From Collinsella sp. (lineage in GTDB: Bacteria; Actinomycetota; Coriobacteriia; Coriobacteriales; Coriobacteriaceae): a stretch of 64,000 nt of DNA. Below, piece by piece: positions 25,221-34,163 of the stretch (positions within the stretch are counted from its first letter, which is position 1; every line of letters starts with the position of its first letter). The translations under genes and the position numbers were made by a program. The DNA lies in assembly GCA_018382295.1 (NCBI GenBank), contig JAGZQF010000005.1, positions 1-64,000 of the forward strand. Direction: 5' to 3'. Under the pieces are notes generated by a model, which had not been told where the DNA came from, ran no database searches, and saw nothing but the letters and a program-made list of their open reading frames with translations.

Positions 25221-26462
25221 CTAGGGCCTGGGCGTTCCGCAGTTGCTGCAGAACTTGCCGCCGTTTTCGCTACCGCAGTTGGGGCAGAACCACTTGGCCG
25301 GTGCCGGGGCGGGCGCGGGGCTGCCGCACTCCGGGCAGAACTTGCCGGTGTTGGTGGCGCCGCAGCTGCAGGTCCACGTGCCGGCCGCAGGCGCGGCGGC
25401 GGGAGCCGGTGCCGGGGCGGGGGCCGGAGCCGGTTGCGGGGCGGCCTGCCGCTGCGCCTGGCCGGCAGCGAACAGCTGGCTGGCGTTCATGCCGCCCATG
25501 CCGCCTGCCATGCCCATGCCCATAAAGCCGGCCATCGCGCCGTTGGGGTTGGCCGCCGCCGCGCGCATCGCGTCGCTCTGGGCGCTGGCGATGTTGGCGG
25601 CTGCCATGGTGGGATCGCGCATGACCGCGGCCTTCTGCAGGTCCTTGATCATCTGCTCGTCTTCTTGCGAAGCGGCGATGGAGTTGACGCCAAAGCTCAC
25701 GATCTCGACGCCGCGCAGGTCACGCCAGTCGGCGGAGAGGACCTCGTTGAGCGCGCGGGCGAGCTCGGTGGTGTGGCCGGGGATGGCGCTGTAGCGGATG
25801 CCCATCTCCGAGATCTTGGCAAAGGCGGGCTGCAGGGCGGTGAGCAGCTCGGACTTAAGCTGGCTATCGATCTTGTCGCGCGTGTAGCTATCGGTCACGT
25901 TGCCGCACACATTGGTGTAGAACAGCAACGGGTTGGTGATGCGGTACGAATACTCGCCGTTGCAGCGCACGGAGATGTCGACGTCCAGGCCAATGTTGTT
26001 GTCGACCACGCGGAAGGGCACGGGCGAGGCGGTGCCGTACTTGTTGCCGATGATCTCCTTGGTGTTAATGAAGTAGACGCGCTGGTCCTTGCCCGCGTCG
26101 CCGCCGAAGGTAAAGCGGCTGCCGATATTGGCGAAGGTCTCCTTGATGGAGTCGCCCAGGTTGCCGCTAAAGACGCTCGGCTCGCTGCCGGTATCGAAGA
26201 CGAACTCGCCGGGCTCCAGTGCGACTTCGATGATCTTGCCGTTTTGCACCACGAGCATGCCCTGGCCGTCGTTGACGGCGATGACGGAGCCGTTGGAGAT
26301 GACGTTGTCCTCGCCGTGTGTGTTGGAGCTGCGGCCGCCGGTTCGTTTGACGCCCTTGCAGGCCAAGACGTCAGCGGGCATCGATTCGCAGTAGATAAAT
26401 TCCTTCCACTGGTCGGCCATGACGCCGCCGGCAGCTCCCAATCCAGCTTTCAAGAGTCCCAT
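25221..26462 (-). CDS. SPFH domain protein with two C-terminal zinc ribbons (YdjI-like)
   Basis: A 413-residue protein. Residues 1-290 form an SPFH/virion-core-like domain as in YdjI. A Gly/Met-rich stretch (GAMAGFMGMGMAGGMGGM) and a Pro/Ala linker lead to two zinc ribbons, CSCGATNTGKFCPECG and CPNCGSENGGKFCSNCG. It has no signal peptide and may scaffold a membrane-associated complex. It is the last gene of a three-gene minus-strand operon in which all members carry zinc ribbons. Confidence 0.85.
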   Translation of the reverse strand: MGLLKAGLGAAGGVMADQWKEFIYCESMPADVLACKGVKRTGGRSSNTHGEDNVISNGSVIAVNDGQGMLVVQNGKIIEVALEPGEFVFDTGSEPSVFSGNLGDSIKETFANIGSRFTFGGDAGKDQRVYFINTKEIIGNKYGTASPVPFRVVDNNIGLDVDISVRCNGEYSYRITNPLLFYTNVCGNVTDSYTRDKIDSQLKSELLTALQPAFAKISEMGIRYSAIPGHTTELARALNEVLSADWRDLRGVEIVSFGVNSIAASQEDEQMIKDLQKAAVMRDPTMAAANIASAQSDAMRAAAANPNGAMAGFMGMGMAGGMGGMNASQLFAAGQAQRQAAPQPAPAPAPAPAPAAAPAAGTWTCSCGATNTGKFCPECGSPAPAPAPAKWFCPNCGSENGGKFCSNCGTPRP

Positions 26463-26510
26463 GGTGATCTTCCTTTCTCGTCAAAGTCCGGGTGGTATTG
26501 GTCGGATTGC

Positions 26511-27833
26511 TTAGTCGTCCTTGTCGTCCTTCATGACAACGGTGGTCTCGGTGTGGCTGAAGGTGTCGTGCTTCTCGACCAGGTCGAGCTCGCCGCAGTA
26601 CTCGTCGGCGTGAGTCGCCTCGTTGGCCGTCTTGAGCTGGCCTACCAGCAGCACGTCTCCGATGATCACGATGATCAGCGGCGCGATGATATTGATGAGT
26701 ATGCCCTCGATATCAAAGGTGAGGTAATCCGGATCGAAGGCGTATTCGCCCATAAAGAGAATCTGGGAGAGGACAAATCCGATCACAAAGAACAGCAGCG
26801 AGGCGATAATGAGCTTGGGCTTGGAGCAGGGGAGCTCGCCGACCATTCGGCCGGTTTGGCCGTTCATGGCAAACAGGTAGCTCTTGCCGTTCCACGAGGT
26901 CGAGAGCATCCAGACGGGGAACAAGGCATAGTCGCTGTCTTCCCAGGTGTAGTCGAGCTGCTTGCTCTCGACCGAGGCATCGTCGTACTCATCGATAACG
27001 GTCTCGCGCAGGGCCGAGATCGTGCTTTCTTCCATACGGCGCTCGGCACGGGCCTTGCAAGTCTCGCAGTCCTCGTCGTAGCGGTTGGCGATGTAGCCGG
27101 GCATGTAGGCGACCGAGAACGGGCGCAGCGCGTCGTAGTCAAACGGTTCGATGGCGTCCATGTGGCCGTCGGGCATCTTGGACGATCCGTCGACGGGCAC
27201 GCGCTCAAACGAGATATTGCCCTTACGGTAGGCATCGTAGTGGTCGGTGGTCGTGACGGTGCGGTCGGATTCCTCGGTCACGGTCTCGTTGGTTGCGTCA
27301 AAGTGCACTTCGCCGTCCACGCGGGCGCCGTAGAGCCAAAACGGCACGTAGACGCCTTGGACTTCGTCGATGTGGTTGCCGGTGACAAAGCTCTTGGGCA
27401 GCAGGATCTTGCCCTTGTAGTGCTCCTTGAGCGCGGCCAAGACATCGTCGCGCCCGAGCTTAAACGGAATCACCAGGTCGGGGGAGAAGTCGCCCGAGAG
27501 CTGGCCGGGCGCCACGGCGGGATTGCCGCAGTATGGGCAGGTGGAGACGGCGACGGTGCCGTCCGAGATCAGCTCGGCGCCACACGACGAGCAGATATAG
27601 CCGGCGTTTTGGGCCAGTTCCTGCACCGCATCGTCGGATGCGGGCTTGGATGTTGCGGCCGCCGCATCGGCTTTGGCATCTGCCTTGTCCTGGCGCTCGC
27701 GATAGAGAGCCTCGACCTCTTCGACTTCAAAGCGCGAGTCGCAGTAGTCACAGACGAGCTTTTGCTCGGCGCTGGCAAAATGCAGCGGGCCGCCACACGC
27801 GGGGCACTGATAGTTAACGCTTTCGAAGGCCAT
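26511..27833 (-). CDS. Zinc-ribbon membrane protein
   Basis: A 440-residue protein. It starts with a TFIIB-like zinc ribbon (CPACGGPLHF..CDYCDSRFEV), then a charged coiled stretch and a second ribbon (CSSCGAEL..CPYCGNPAV). A conserved middle (LPKSFVTGNHIDEVQGVYVPFWL) resembles proteins that accompany SPFH/zinc-ribbon genes. Two TM segments lie near residues 345-400. It lies 48 bp upstream of the SPFH gene and 24 bp after the DUF4428 gene, in one operon. Function unknown. Confidence 0.8.
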   Translation of the reverse strand: MAFESVNYQCPACGGPLHFASAEQKLVCDYCDSRFEVEEVEALYRERQDKADAKADAAAATSKPASDDAVQELAQNAGYICSSCGAELISDGTVAVSTCPYCGNPAVAPGQLSGDFSPDLVIPFKLGRDDVLAALKEHYKGKILLPKSFVTGNHIDEVQGVYVPFWLYGARVDGEVHFDATNETVTEESDRTVTTTDHYDAYRKGNISFERVPVDGSSKMPDGHMDAIEPFDYDALRPFSVAYMPGYIANRYDEDCETCKARAERRMEESTISALRETVIDEYDDASVESKQLDYTWEDSDYALFPVWMLSTSWNGKSYLFAMNGQTGRMVGELPCSKPKLIIASLLFFVIGFVLSQILFMGEYAFDPDYLTFDIEGILINIIAPLIIVIIGDVLLVGQLKTANEATHADEYCGELDLVEKHDTFSHTETTVVMKDDKDD

Positions 27834-27857
27834 GATCGGTCCTTTCCGTGCCGGGGG

Positions 27858-28595
27858 CTATGCGCCGATGGCGCCGCCGCAGTATTCGCAGCGCCCACTG
27901 GCATCGGGAATGGTGGTGGCGCCGCAGAAGGGGCAGGTCACCGCGGTCTTGGGGGCCTTGGCGGCAACGACGCTATCGCGCGTCTCCTGACGCAGCTGCA
28001 CCAGCGCGTCGCGGACTTCGGTTGCCTGACGCTTGGCCTCGCGGTACTCGATGGATCCGCGCTGCTCGATGGTGGAGTCGTTCACGCGCAGGTCGATCTC
28101 GGTAAAGTACGGCGTGTTGACGTGGATGGTCAGATTGAAGTCGTAATCCAGGTCGTAGCGCGGCGGGTCATAACTCTCACGCTCGCCGTCCTTGGTCTCG
28201 CGATAGATCTCGGTGCGGTGCTCGTCGATATCCATATCGCAACCGAGCACCTGCGAGAACTCGATGATGTCGGGGTTGGCGTCGCGCCAGCGCGTCTGCG
28301 AGGTAATGATCAGCAGGCCCGCGTCCTCGTCGAGCATAATATTGGTGCGCCCGGCCGAGAGCGTGCGCGTGGGGTTGAACGATGCCAGGCGCTCGGCGTT
28401 AGCCTCGCGATAGGCGAGCTGCTCGCGAATGTCGTCCGCGGTGCTAGAGCGATAACCGCCAAAGAAGGGAGAGAGCTTGCCGACGCATTCTTTGCACAGG
28501 TAGCCTTCGTTGATCTTGGTCTTACCTAGAAGTCCCAGCTCGGTACCGCAAATCGCGCACTCTTTCTTCTCGAACATCTTGTCAAAGAAGCCCAT
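27858..28595 (-). CDS. DUF4428 domain protein
   Basis: A 245-residue soluble protein. The N-terminal DUF4428 zinc motif is CAICGTELGLLGKTKINEGYLC followed by KECV in the sequence; a PH-like middle follows (DEDAGLLIITSQTRW), and a C-terminal zinc ribbon (CPFCGATTIPDASGRCEYCG) closes the protein. It is the first gene of the operon with the zinc-ribbon membrane protein and the SPFH protein, suggesting one complex. Confidence 0.8.
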   Translation of the reverse strand: MGFFDKMFEKKECAICGTELGLLGKTKINEGYLCKECVGKLSPFFGGYRSSTADDIREQLAYREANAERLASFNPTRTLSAGRTNIMLDEDAGLLIITSQTRWRDANPDIIEFSQVLGCDMDIDEHRTEIYRETKDGERESYDPPRYDLDYDFNLTIHVNTPYFTEIDLRVNDSTIEQRGSIEYREAKRQATEVRDALVQLRQETRDSVVAAKAPKTAVTCPFCGATTIPDASGRCEYCGGAIGA

Positions 28596-28921
28596 GGTTG
28601 CCTCCCATCAACAGGTAGCGTGTGTCACTTTTGATGATGGGGGAGCGCGCGATCTTTCACGATACCCAGACGGCTCAAGAGGTCTCCACAACTGGGACAC
28701 ATGGCCCATTTTTCATCCCCAAATAACTTGCGGTGAAATAGTTCCTAACTGTGGGCCATAGAAGGCCAAACAGGAACTATTCCACCGCAACTTCTGGGTA
28801 GTCATCGGGGACGTTCTTAAACGACTAGTCGTTGGGGGCAGTCTTCGGCCACTCATTGGGGACGTACTTAAATGAGTGGCGGTTGGGGACACTCCGTGCC
28901 GAATGTGGGTGCCGCCGCTTG
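28596..28921. other. Repeat-rich intergenic region
   Basis: No gene is seen. A 19-bp inverted repeat of the TTGCGGTGGAATAGTTCCT family lies at 28728-28790. It is followed at about 28797-28890 by three degenerate copies of a GTCATTGGGGACGTTCTT-type unit, including the palindromes ACGACTAGTCGT and CCACTCATT..AATGAGTGG. Confidence 0.6.
28728..28790. repeat. Intergenic palindrome family A, copy 1
   Basis: TTGCGGTGAAATAGTTCCT (28728-28746) and AGGAACTATTCCACCGCAA (28772-28790) are inverted with one mismatch. The same arms occur at 35567, 41061 and 46191. Confidence 0.8.
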
Positions 28922-30433
28922 CTACGCGACGGTGATGGCGACCTGGGCGTAGCGGGTGCAGGGGCGCTCGGCGCGGGTTTTAACGCTGAGGGTGAGCACG
29001 AAGCGGTCACCGGGCTGCGCGTCGGCGGGTACGGTGAACGTGGCGTCCGTCGCGCATTCCTGCCATAGCGACAGATCTTGAGCGCCTGCATAGCGCGACG
29101 GTCCCATGGTGACATTCCAATGAGCATCGAAGCCCCTGCCATCGGGGTCGACGATGGTCGCTGCAAGAGCAACGCGCTCGCCGGCCGCGGCGCTCATGTC
29201 GCCCGTGACCTCGGCAACATACGCCGGATGCGAGCAGGCCGCGGGCTCATGGGCGTACCACTGCGCGCGAGCGGCGAAGTCTTCCTGGTAGGCGCGCAGA
29301 TAGGGGTTGGGATTGCCGTCCACCGGCGTACCTATGGCAGCAAAACCGGCAGGCGCATCTGAGTGGGGATGCCCGTCAAGGAACATGCGGCCGAGCAACG
29401 TGTCAAAGTAGCGGTTATCGATGCCGCGCAGGCCAAACGGCAGCAGCGGAATATAGGTCATCGAGTCGCCCTCGGCCATAAAATCGCCGCGCTCAAATTG
29501 CATCGCGGGCATGCCTTCTAAGCCCCAATCCAAGCGGGCATGCTTGCCAAACTGGAACCTCTCGGGCTCGTTTTCGTACACCTTGCCATCGCCATAGAGC
29601 ATATAGCGCGCCATAAGGGGACCGTTGCCCTGCGTGAGATTTTGCTCGGGCCAGGGAGCCTGAAAGAGCGGCAGCGTATCGGGCTGAGCCATCTTGGCAT
29701 CGACATAGCCGCCATACATATAGGGCACACACCAAAAGATGAGATCGGGGAAGAGCTCATGCCCATGGTCGAGCCAAGAATTGTCCTGCCCCACACCATC
29801 GGCAACGCCCATCACGCGTACCTTCTGATAGACACACTGTTGCACAGAAGGCCATTCGGGTGTGGCGCGATAGCGCTCGGCAATGCTCATCAGGGCGCGA
29901 ACGATCGTATTCATACCGCCCCAACTGAGCAGCCAAAGCGTGCGCGGGTCATCATCCAAAATCGCCTGAGCAATCACGCGCGAACCCTCAGACTCCTCAC
30001 GCACATCGCCTTCAAAGGCAACATTGCCCACAAACGTACGCTCAATCATCTGAGCAGGCGAGGGAAACGGAGACTCGCCGGCAGCGGCCGCATTAGCCTG
30101 CAGCTGAGGCCAGGCCTGGGCATACTCATTGCTCCAGAGGCTCTCGATCCAATGCTCAGGAAACGGTCGATACTCACGAAGCTCCCCAGCAAGCGGATCA
30201 GGCTCATGAGGCACCACATCCCACTCATAGGAACGGTGACCCTTGGTACGCCAATGCGGATTCACCTCGCCGAGCGTATGGACGCCATCCCCAAGAAAGT
30301 GATACTGCGAAGCCGTATACACCACAGCCTGCACATCAAGCAAGTTAAGATACAGAGCCAAATGAACGAGCGAGTTCATATCATCGACTTCCATATCAGT
30401 AGTAACAATCACCCGAGTTAAATCGCGAGTCAT
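28922..30433 (-). CDS. DUF1593/Sde182-like protein (nucleoside-hydrolase fold)
   Basis: A 503-residue protein opening with DLTRVIVTTDMEVDDMNSL, the Asp-rich motif of the DUF1593/Sde182 family, whose first domain resembles nucleoside hydrolases. A C-terminal beta-sandwich (about 410-503; PGDRFVLTLSVKTRAERPCTRYAQVAITVA ends the protein in two strands) is also family-typical. No signal peptide is seen. It lies downstream of the esterase gene on the same strand and may act on plant-derived glycans. The substrate is unknown. Confidence 0.78.
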   Translation of the reverse strand: MTRDLTRVIVTTDMEVDDMNSLVHLALYLNLLDVQAVVYTASQYHFLGDGVHTLGEVNPHWRTKGHRSYEWDVVPHEPDPLAGELREYRPFPEHWIESLWSNEYAQAWPQLQANAAAAGESPFPSPAQMIERTFVGNVAFEGDVREESEGSRVIAQAILDDDPRTLWLLSWGGMNTIVRALMSIAERYRATPEWPSVQQCVYQKVRVMGVADGVGQDNSWLDHGHELFPDLIFWCVPYMYGGYVDAKMAQPDTLPLFQAPWPEQNLTQGNGPLMARYMLYGDGKVYENEPERFQFGKHARLDWGLEGMPAMQFERGDFMAEGDSMTYIPLLPFGLRGIDNRYFDTLLGRMFLDGHPHSDAPAGFAAIGTPVDGNPNPYLRAYQEDFAARAQWYAHEPAACSHPAYVAEVTGDMSAAAGERVALAATIVDPDGRGFDAHWNVTMGPSRYAGAQDLSLWQECATDATFTVPADAQPGDRFVLTLSVKTRAERPCTRYAQVAITVA

Positions 30434-30562
30434 AAGAAAGCTCCAACCAAAATCATTTCAGCCAGTTACGCGCAAGGCAAGACGGGACCCACGTCCCCAT
30501 CGCCGTCAACCCGGCGGCCCGCCGGAAGCGCTCACCCAGGGTCAACAGCAACGGAAACGCAG

Positions 30563-30685
30563 CGGGGCCGAGGGCTTACCTCTGAAAATATTCCGCAGGG
30601 GGCGGCCCGGTTGCACAGCGCGAAGCGCGTGGTGCAACCGGGCCGCATGCCCGAGGACATTTTCAGAGGTAAGCCCTCGGCCCCG
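30563..30685. repeat. 123-bp nested palindrome
   Basis: The outer arms 30563-30589 and 30659-30685 are perfect 27-bp complements (beginning CGGGGCCGAGGGCTTACCTC). An inner perfect 14-bp stem, CGGCCCGGTTGCAC/GTGCAACCGGGCCG (30603-30616/30632-30645), is capped by GCGCGAAGCGC. It starts 13 nt after the esterase stop codon on the minus strand. There is no T-run. Confidence 0.9.
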
Positions 30686-30697
30686 TGATGGGATAGA

Positions 30698-32035
30698 TTA
30701 CCTGTCGACCCTTGCCGACCACTCCCAGCAGCCCACCGGCTCGCCGTCGATAAGTACGTTGCCCCCGTCGAAGTCTTGATAACACAGGTCGTTGAATTGG
30801 TGGATCCACACGCCATGGTTGAACGTCTTCTTGGGCGAGCCGTCGGCCTCGCGGTAGCGCCCGGTCAGGTCCTCGACATGGCTAAAGTAGGTGAGATGCA
30901 CGTTGGCGCCGGCAGCGCGCAGGCGAGCCGTGAGCGGCAGCACGGTCTCCTGCGGTATCACGAGCTCATCGCCCTTGGAGTGCGTAAACCACAGCGGTGT
31001 CTTGGCAAGGGCAGCAACGTCCTCGTCCGTGGCGTTGTACCACGGCGCGCAGCAGGGAAGGCCCGCGGCGAAGAACTCGGGGTAGTCGGCGCACAGGCGC
31101 AGCGTCATAAAGCCGCCGTTGGAAAGGCCAGCGACCACGATGCGGTCGGTGTCGATGCGGTCGGCATGCTCGGCGACAAACTCGTCGATGAGCGCCTTAA
31201 TGACGGGGGAGTAGATGCTCTGGTTGGAGTGGCCGAGCTGCTCAGTGCCGTTGTCCATCCAAAACGTGGGCGACTGCGGCACGAGAACCCAGGCAAAGCC
31301 GCCAAAGTAGCGTTGGATCTGCGCCTGGCTGATGGCCGTCACGCGGTTGCCGATATAAGCGCGCGTGGCGCCCTCGCCTTGCGTAGCGCCCTTGCCCTCG
31401 CCAGCGCCGTGCAGGTACACCACGAGCGGGGCCTTCTGGGGCACGACTGTCGTTTCGGGCGCGAAGGGGTTGAAGCAGGCGGAGTCCTCGGCCTTAAAAC
31501 TGGGCTCAAAGAAGCCGTACTCGAGCGCGATGCCGTTGACGGCGGTCTTTTGCGTGGCATTGCTCCAGCCCTTGAGCGCGGGACAGATGTCGCCGCGGCA
31601 GGTGTCAAAGACCAGGCCGCAGGTTGGATCGTCACCGTCATTGCCGGGAAGGGCCGCGAGCTGCGTGATGCGCAGCTGGTCGTCGAGCAAGCGCGAGCCC
31701 ATCACGCTGCCCTCGATCTTCTTGGTCAGGCGCTGCTCGGCGATCTCGAGCGCCACATGGGTGCCAAAGGCGAGCTTGCGTCCGCACTCATCGCACGGAT
31801 AGGCGGCGAGGACGTCGACATAGCCTACGGAAGGTGCGGCGTGGTCGGCGCCGCGCTCTTTGCGCATCAGGATCTCGCCCGTGCGTTCATGGCGCTCTAC
31901 ATATATATGGAAGGTGCGCGCATCGATATCGTTGGCGCGAACGGTGCACGGCAGGTCGAGCACGACTTTGCTGATCCAGGGGCCAAAGTCTCCCAGCGTG
32001 GTGACGGTTGCGTAGGTGCACGATTTGAGTTCCAT
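30698..32035 (-). CDS. Alpha/beta hydrolase (prolyl-oligopeptidase/esterase type)
   Basis: A 445-residue protein. The N-terminal 180 residues form an extra domain (with CDECGRKLAFG). The hydrolase domain has the oxyanion segment VVYLHGAGEGKG, the nucleophile elbow AGLSNGGFM (Ser), the acid region WFTHSKGDELV and a C-terminal His in FNHGVWIHQ. No signal peptide. It may remove acyl groups from imported glycosides. Its upstream region (32036-32100) carries TAAACATGTTTA and GTAAAC sites, linking it to the PTS transcribed divergently. Confidence 0.82.
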   Translation of the reverse strand: MELKSCTYATVTTLGDFGPWISKVVLDLPCTVRANDIDARTFHIYVERHERTGEILMRKERGADHAAPSVGYVDVLAAYPCDECGRKLAFGTHVALEIAEQRLTKKIEGSVMGSRLLDDQLRITQLAALPGNDGDDPTCGLVFDTCRGDICPALKGWSNATQKTAVNGIALEYGFFEPSFKAEDSACFNPFAPETTVVPQKAPLVVYLHGAGEGKGATQGEGATRAYIGNRVTAISQAQIQRYFGGFAWVLVPQSPTFWMDNGTEQLGHSNQSIYSPVIKALIDEFVAEHADRIDTDRIVVAGLSNGGFMTLRLCADYPEFFAAGLPCCAPWYNATDEDVAALAKTPLWFTHSKGDELVIPQETVLPLTARLRAAGANVHLTYFSHVEDLTGRYREADGSPKKTFNHGVWIHQFNDLCYQDFDGGNVLIDGEPVGCWEWSARVDR

Positions 32036-32062
32036 GAGCTGCCTCCTCTGCGCCGCGAGTGG

Positions 32063-32419
32063 TAAACATCAGCGGCAATACAACTTAAACATGTTTAGTT
32101 TAATGCAGAGCTACAGAACAGGCAGATGAACTCGGTAAACGGTCAAAATGAACACTCAACAAATTACTAAACATTCGTTTATCACCATTTAGCAGGGCTT
32201 TTGTTGATGGGTCAACAAAGAATAGAGGTGTTTACCAAATTAAAAGACCACGTAAATAGGCATTTAGCAGCAGAGCGTCAAATAGACAATCCCTTACCGT
32301 TCAAGTACGTTCACCCCCGATTTCCTACCGTTCACCGGACTACAGACGGCAAAATTGCCACAAATTAGACGTTCCGTGTAAACTAAAGCCCGTAAACGTT
32401 CAGTAAACACATTGTTTAC
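32063..32419. promoter_or_regulatory. Divergent regulatory region with LacI-type dyads
   Basis: This AT-rich gap lies between the esterase and the second PTS gene. It holds GTAAAC (32062-32067), a perfect 12-bp palindrome TAAACATGTTTA (32086-32097), TAAACATTCGTTTA (32168-32181), further TTTAGCA and GTTTACC half-sites around 32188-32270, GTTCAGTAAACA (32398-32409) and GTAAACACATTGTTTAC (32403-32419). The half-sites match those at 5764-5799 and 6998-7130. Confidence 0.65.
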
Positions 32420-32525
32420 GACAGCGTATCCAAGGGTTCGGTGGCCGTAAGGGGTTATAGTCGCCGAGCCAAAGGCGTGCCTAAGCCCAAACGAGTAGGC
32501 ACACGATGATATGGGGAGGGGTCCC

Positions 32526-33953
32526 ATGGCAGTAGATAACAAGCAGATTGCCACCGATGTCCTCGAGCTCGTGGGCGGTGCGGAGAATGTTTCCGTCGCC
32601 ACCAACTGCATGACGCGTCTGCGTCTGACGCTCAAGGACAACAACAAGGCCGACGTGGAGAAGATCAAGAAGGTCAAGGGTGTTCTGGGTTGCCAGTTCG
32701 CCGGCAGCCAGCTCCAGGTCATCATCGGCCAGAACGTGCCCAAGGTGCTCGCCGAGTTCGTCGCCATGTCCGGCGTCAAGCAGGGTGCCGCGGTCGACGA
32801 GAACCTCGATGCTCCCAAGGAGAAGTTCGAGCTCAAGAACCTGCCGAACATCATCCTCGACTATCTGTCGGGCTCCATGACCCAGCTGATCCCGCTGCTC
32901 ATGGCCGGCGGTCTGTTCCGCACCATCGCTGCGGTCCTCGGTCCCACCATGCTCGGCGTTCTCTCTGACACCGATCCGACCTACACGTTCCTCTACACCA
33001 CCCTGTACGAGGCCACGTTCACCTTTATCCCCATCTACCTGGGCTATGCCGCCGCTAAGAAGCTCGGCGCCTCCCCGGTTCTGGGCATGCTCCTCGGCGG
33101 CGCCCTCATGGCCCCGTCCGTCGTGAGTGTCGCGACCCAGGATGGCGGCGGAATCATCTCCGTCTACGGCATTCAGATCGCCGCTGCCAACTATCAGCAG
33201 TCCGTCCTGCCGATTATCCTTTCGGTGCCTGTCCTCTACTTCGTCGAGAAGTTCTTTAAGAAGGTCATGCCCGACGTGCTCTCCACGGTCTTCACGCCGT
33301 TCTGCACCATGATCGTTACCATCCCCATCGCCTTCATCGTCCTCGCCCCGCTCGGCAACGAGATCGGCAGCCTCATCGCCAATGCCCTCTTTGGTCTTGC
33401 TGACATGGGTGGCATCGGTATCCTGCTCGTCATGGCCGTCCTCGGCGCCTTCTGGCAGCTCTTCGTGGTCTGCGGTATGCACATGCCCGTCATCCTGCTC
33501 GCTCAGGTTCAGATCATCGCTGCCGGCTATGATCCCTTCGTCTTCGTTTCCACCAACTGCGCTATGGCCGCTGTCTGGGGCTGCGCCTTCGGTGCCTTCC
33601 TCAAGATGAAGAACCCCGACGAGAAGGGTCTTGCCCTGGGCTACGTCATCTCCGCCATCGCCGGCGGCGTCACCGAGCCCGCACTCTTCGGTATCCTCAT
33701 GCGCTTCCGTCGCACCATGTTCGGTATGTTCATCGGCGGTGCCATCGGCGCTGTGTTCTCCGGCCTCATGGGTGTTACCTATTACCTCGCTGGCGGTGCC
33801 TCCAACTTCCTGGTCTTCACCAACTACCTGCAGGGTGGCCAGATGAACACCGTCTGGGCTATCGTCGGTATGGCAATCTCCTTTGTCATCGCCGCTGCCG
33901 TCGTCTTCGTCGCCGGCTTCTCCAAGGAGGAGCTCGCCGAGATGGAGGCCTAA
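32526..33953 (+). CDS. PTS beta-glucoside-type permease, EIIBC (second copy)
   Basis: A 475-residue permease, paralogous to the one at 2686. The EIIB phospho-Cys is in ATNCMTRLRL (Cys28); the EIIC domain carries the GGVTEPALFG loop. No EIIA domain is attached. The start at 32526 follows GGGGAGGGG. Codon use is strongly biased to C-ending codons, suggesting high expression. The long upstream region has several LacI-type dyads, and a terminator follows, then the DUF4038 glycosidase. Substrate probably a plant beta-glycoside. Confidence 0.92.
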   Translation: MAVDNKQIATDVLELVGGAENVSVATNCMTRLRLTLKDNNKADVEKIKKVKGVLGCQFAGSQLQVIIGQNVPKVLAEFVAMSGVKQGAAVDENLDAPKEKFELKNLPNIILDYLSGSMTQLIPLLMAGGLFRTIAAVLGPTMLGVLSDTDPTYTFLYTTLYEATFTFIPIYLGYAAAKKLGASPVLGMLLGGALMAPSVVSVATQDGGGIISVYGIQIAAANYQQSVLPIILSVPVLYFVEKFFKKVMPDVLSTVFTPFCTMIVTIPIAFIVLAPLGNEIGSLIANALFGLADMGGIGILLVMAVLGAFWQLFVVCGMHMPVILLAQVQIIAAGYDPFVFVSTNCAMAAVWGCAFGAFLKMKNPDEKGLALGYVISAIAGGVTEPALFGILMRFRRTMFGMFIGGAIGAVFSGLMGVTYYLAGGASNFLVFTNYLQGGQMNTVWAIVGMAISFVIAAAVVFVAGFSKEELAEMEA

Positions 33954-33993
33954 GACCAAACCATTCGGTCGCATACGACCTTACCTACACGAC

Positions 33994-34030
33994 AGGGCCC
34001 CGTCAGGCGCAAGCCCGGCGGGGCCCTTTT
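33994..34030 (+). terminator. Intrinsic terminator after the second EIIBC gene
   Basis: AGGGCCCCG (33994-34002) pairs with CGGGGCCCT (34019-34027), followed by a T-run. The DUF4038 gene beyond it may be read by leakage or from its own promoter. Confidence 0.85.
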
Positions 34031-34163
34031 GCAAGGTAGACTGATTGGGACGGGAGATGCCCGCCCGCAAGGGTTTGCTAAGCGACGGGGGCTTTCGCAT
34101 CAGGGGTTACCGCGAAAGCTTCTGCCGGTTCGCAATTCCTTTATCGAGCGAAAGGACATGCAG

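Noticed and set aside
25434..28529. Plus-strand open frame of 1031 codons opposite the SPFH/zinc-ribbon/DUF4428 operon
   Set aside because: It is the antisense shadow of three real genes; it spans their gaps only because of the high GC content and has no domain or ribosome site.
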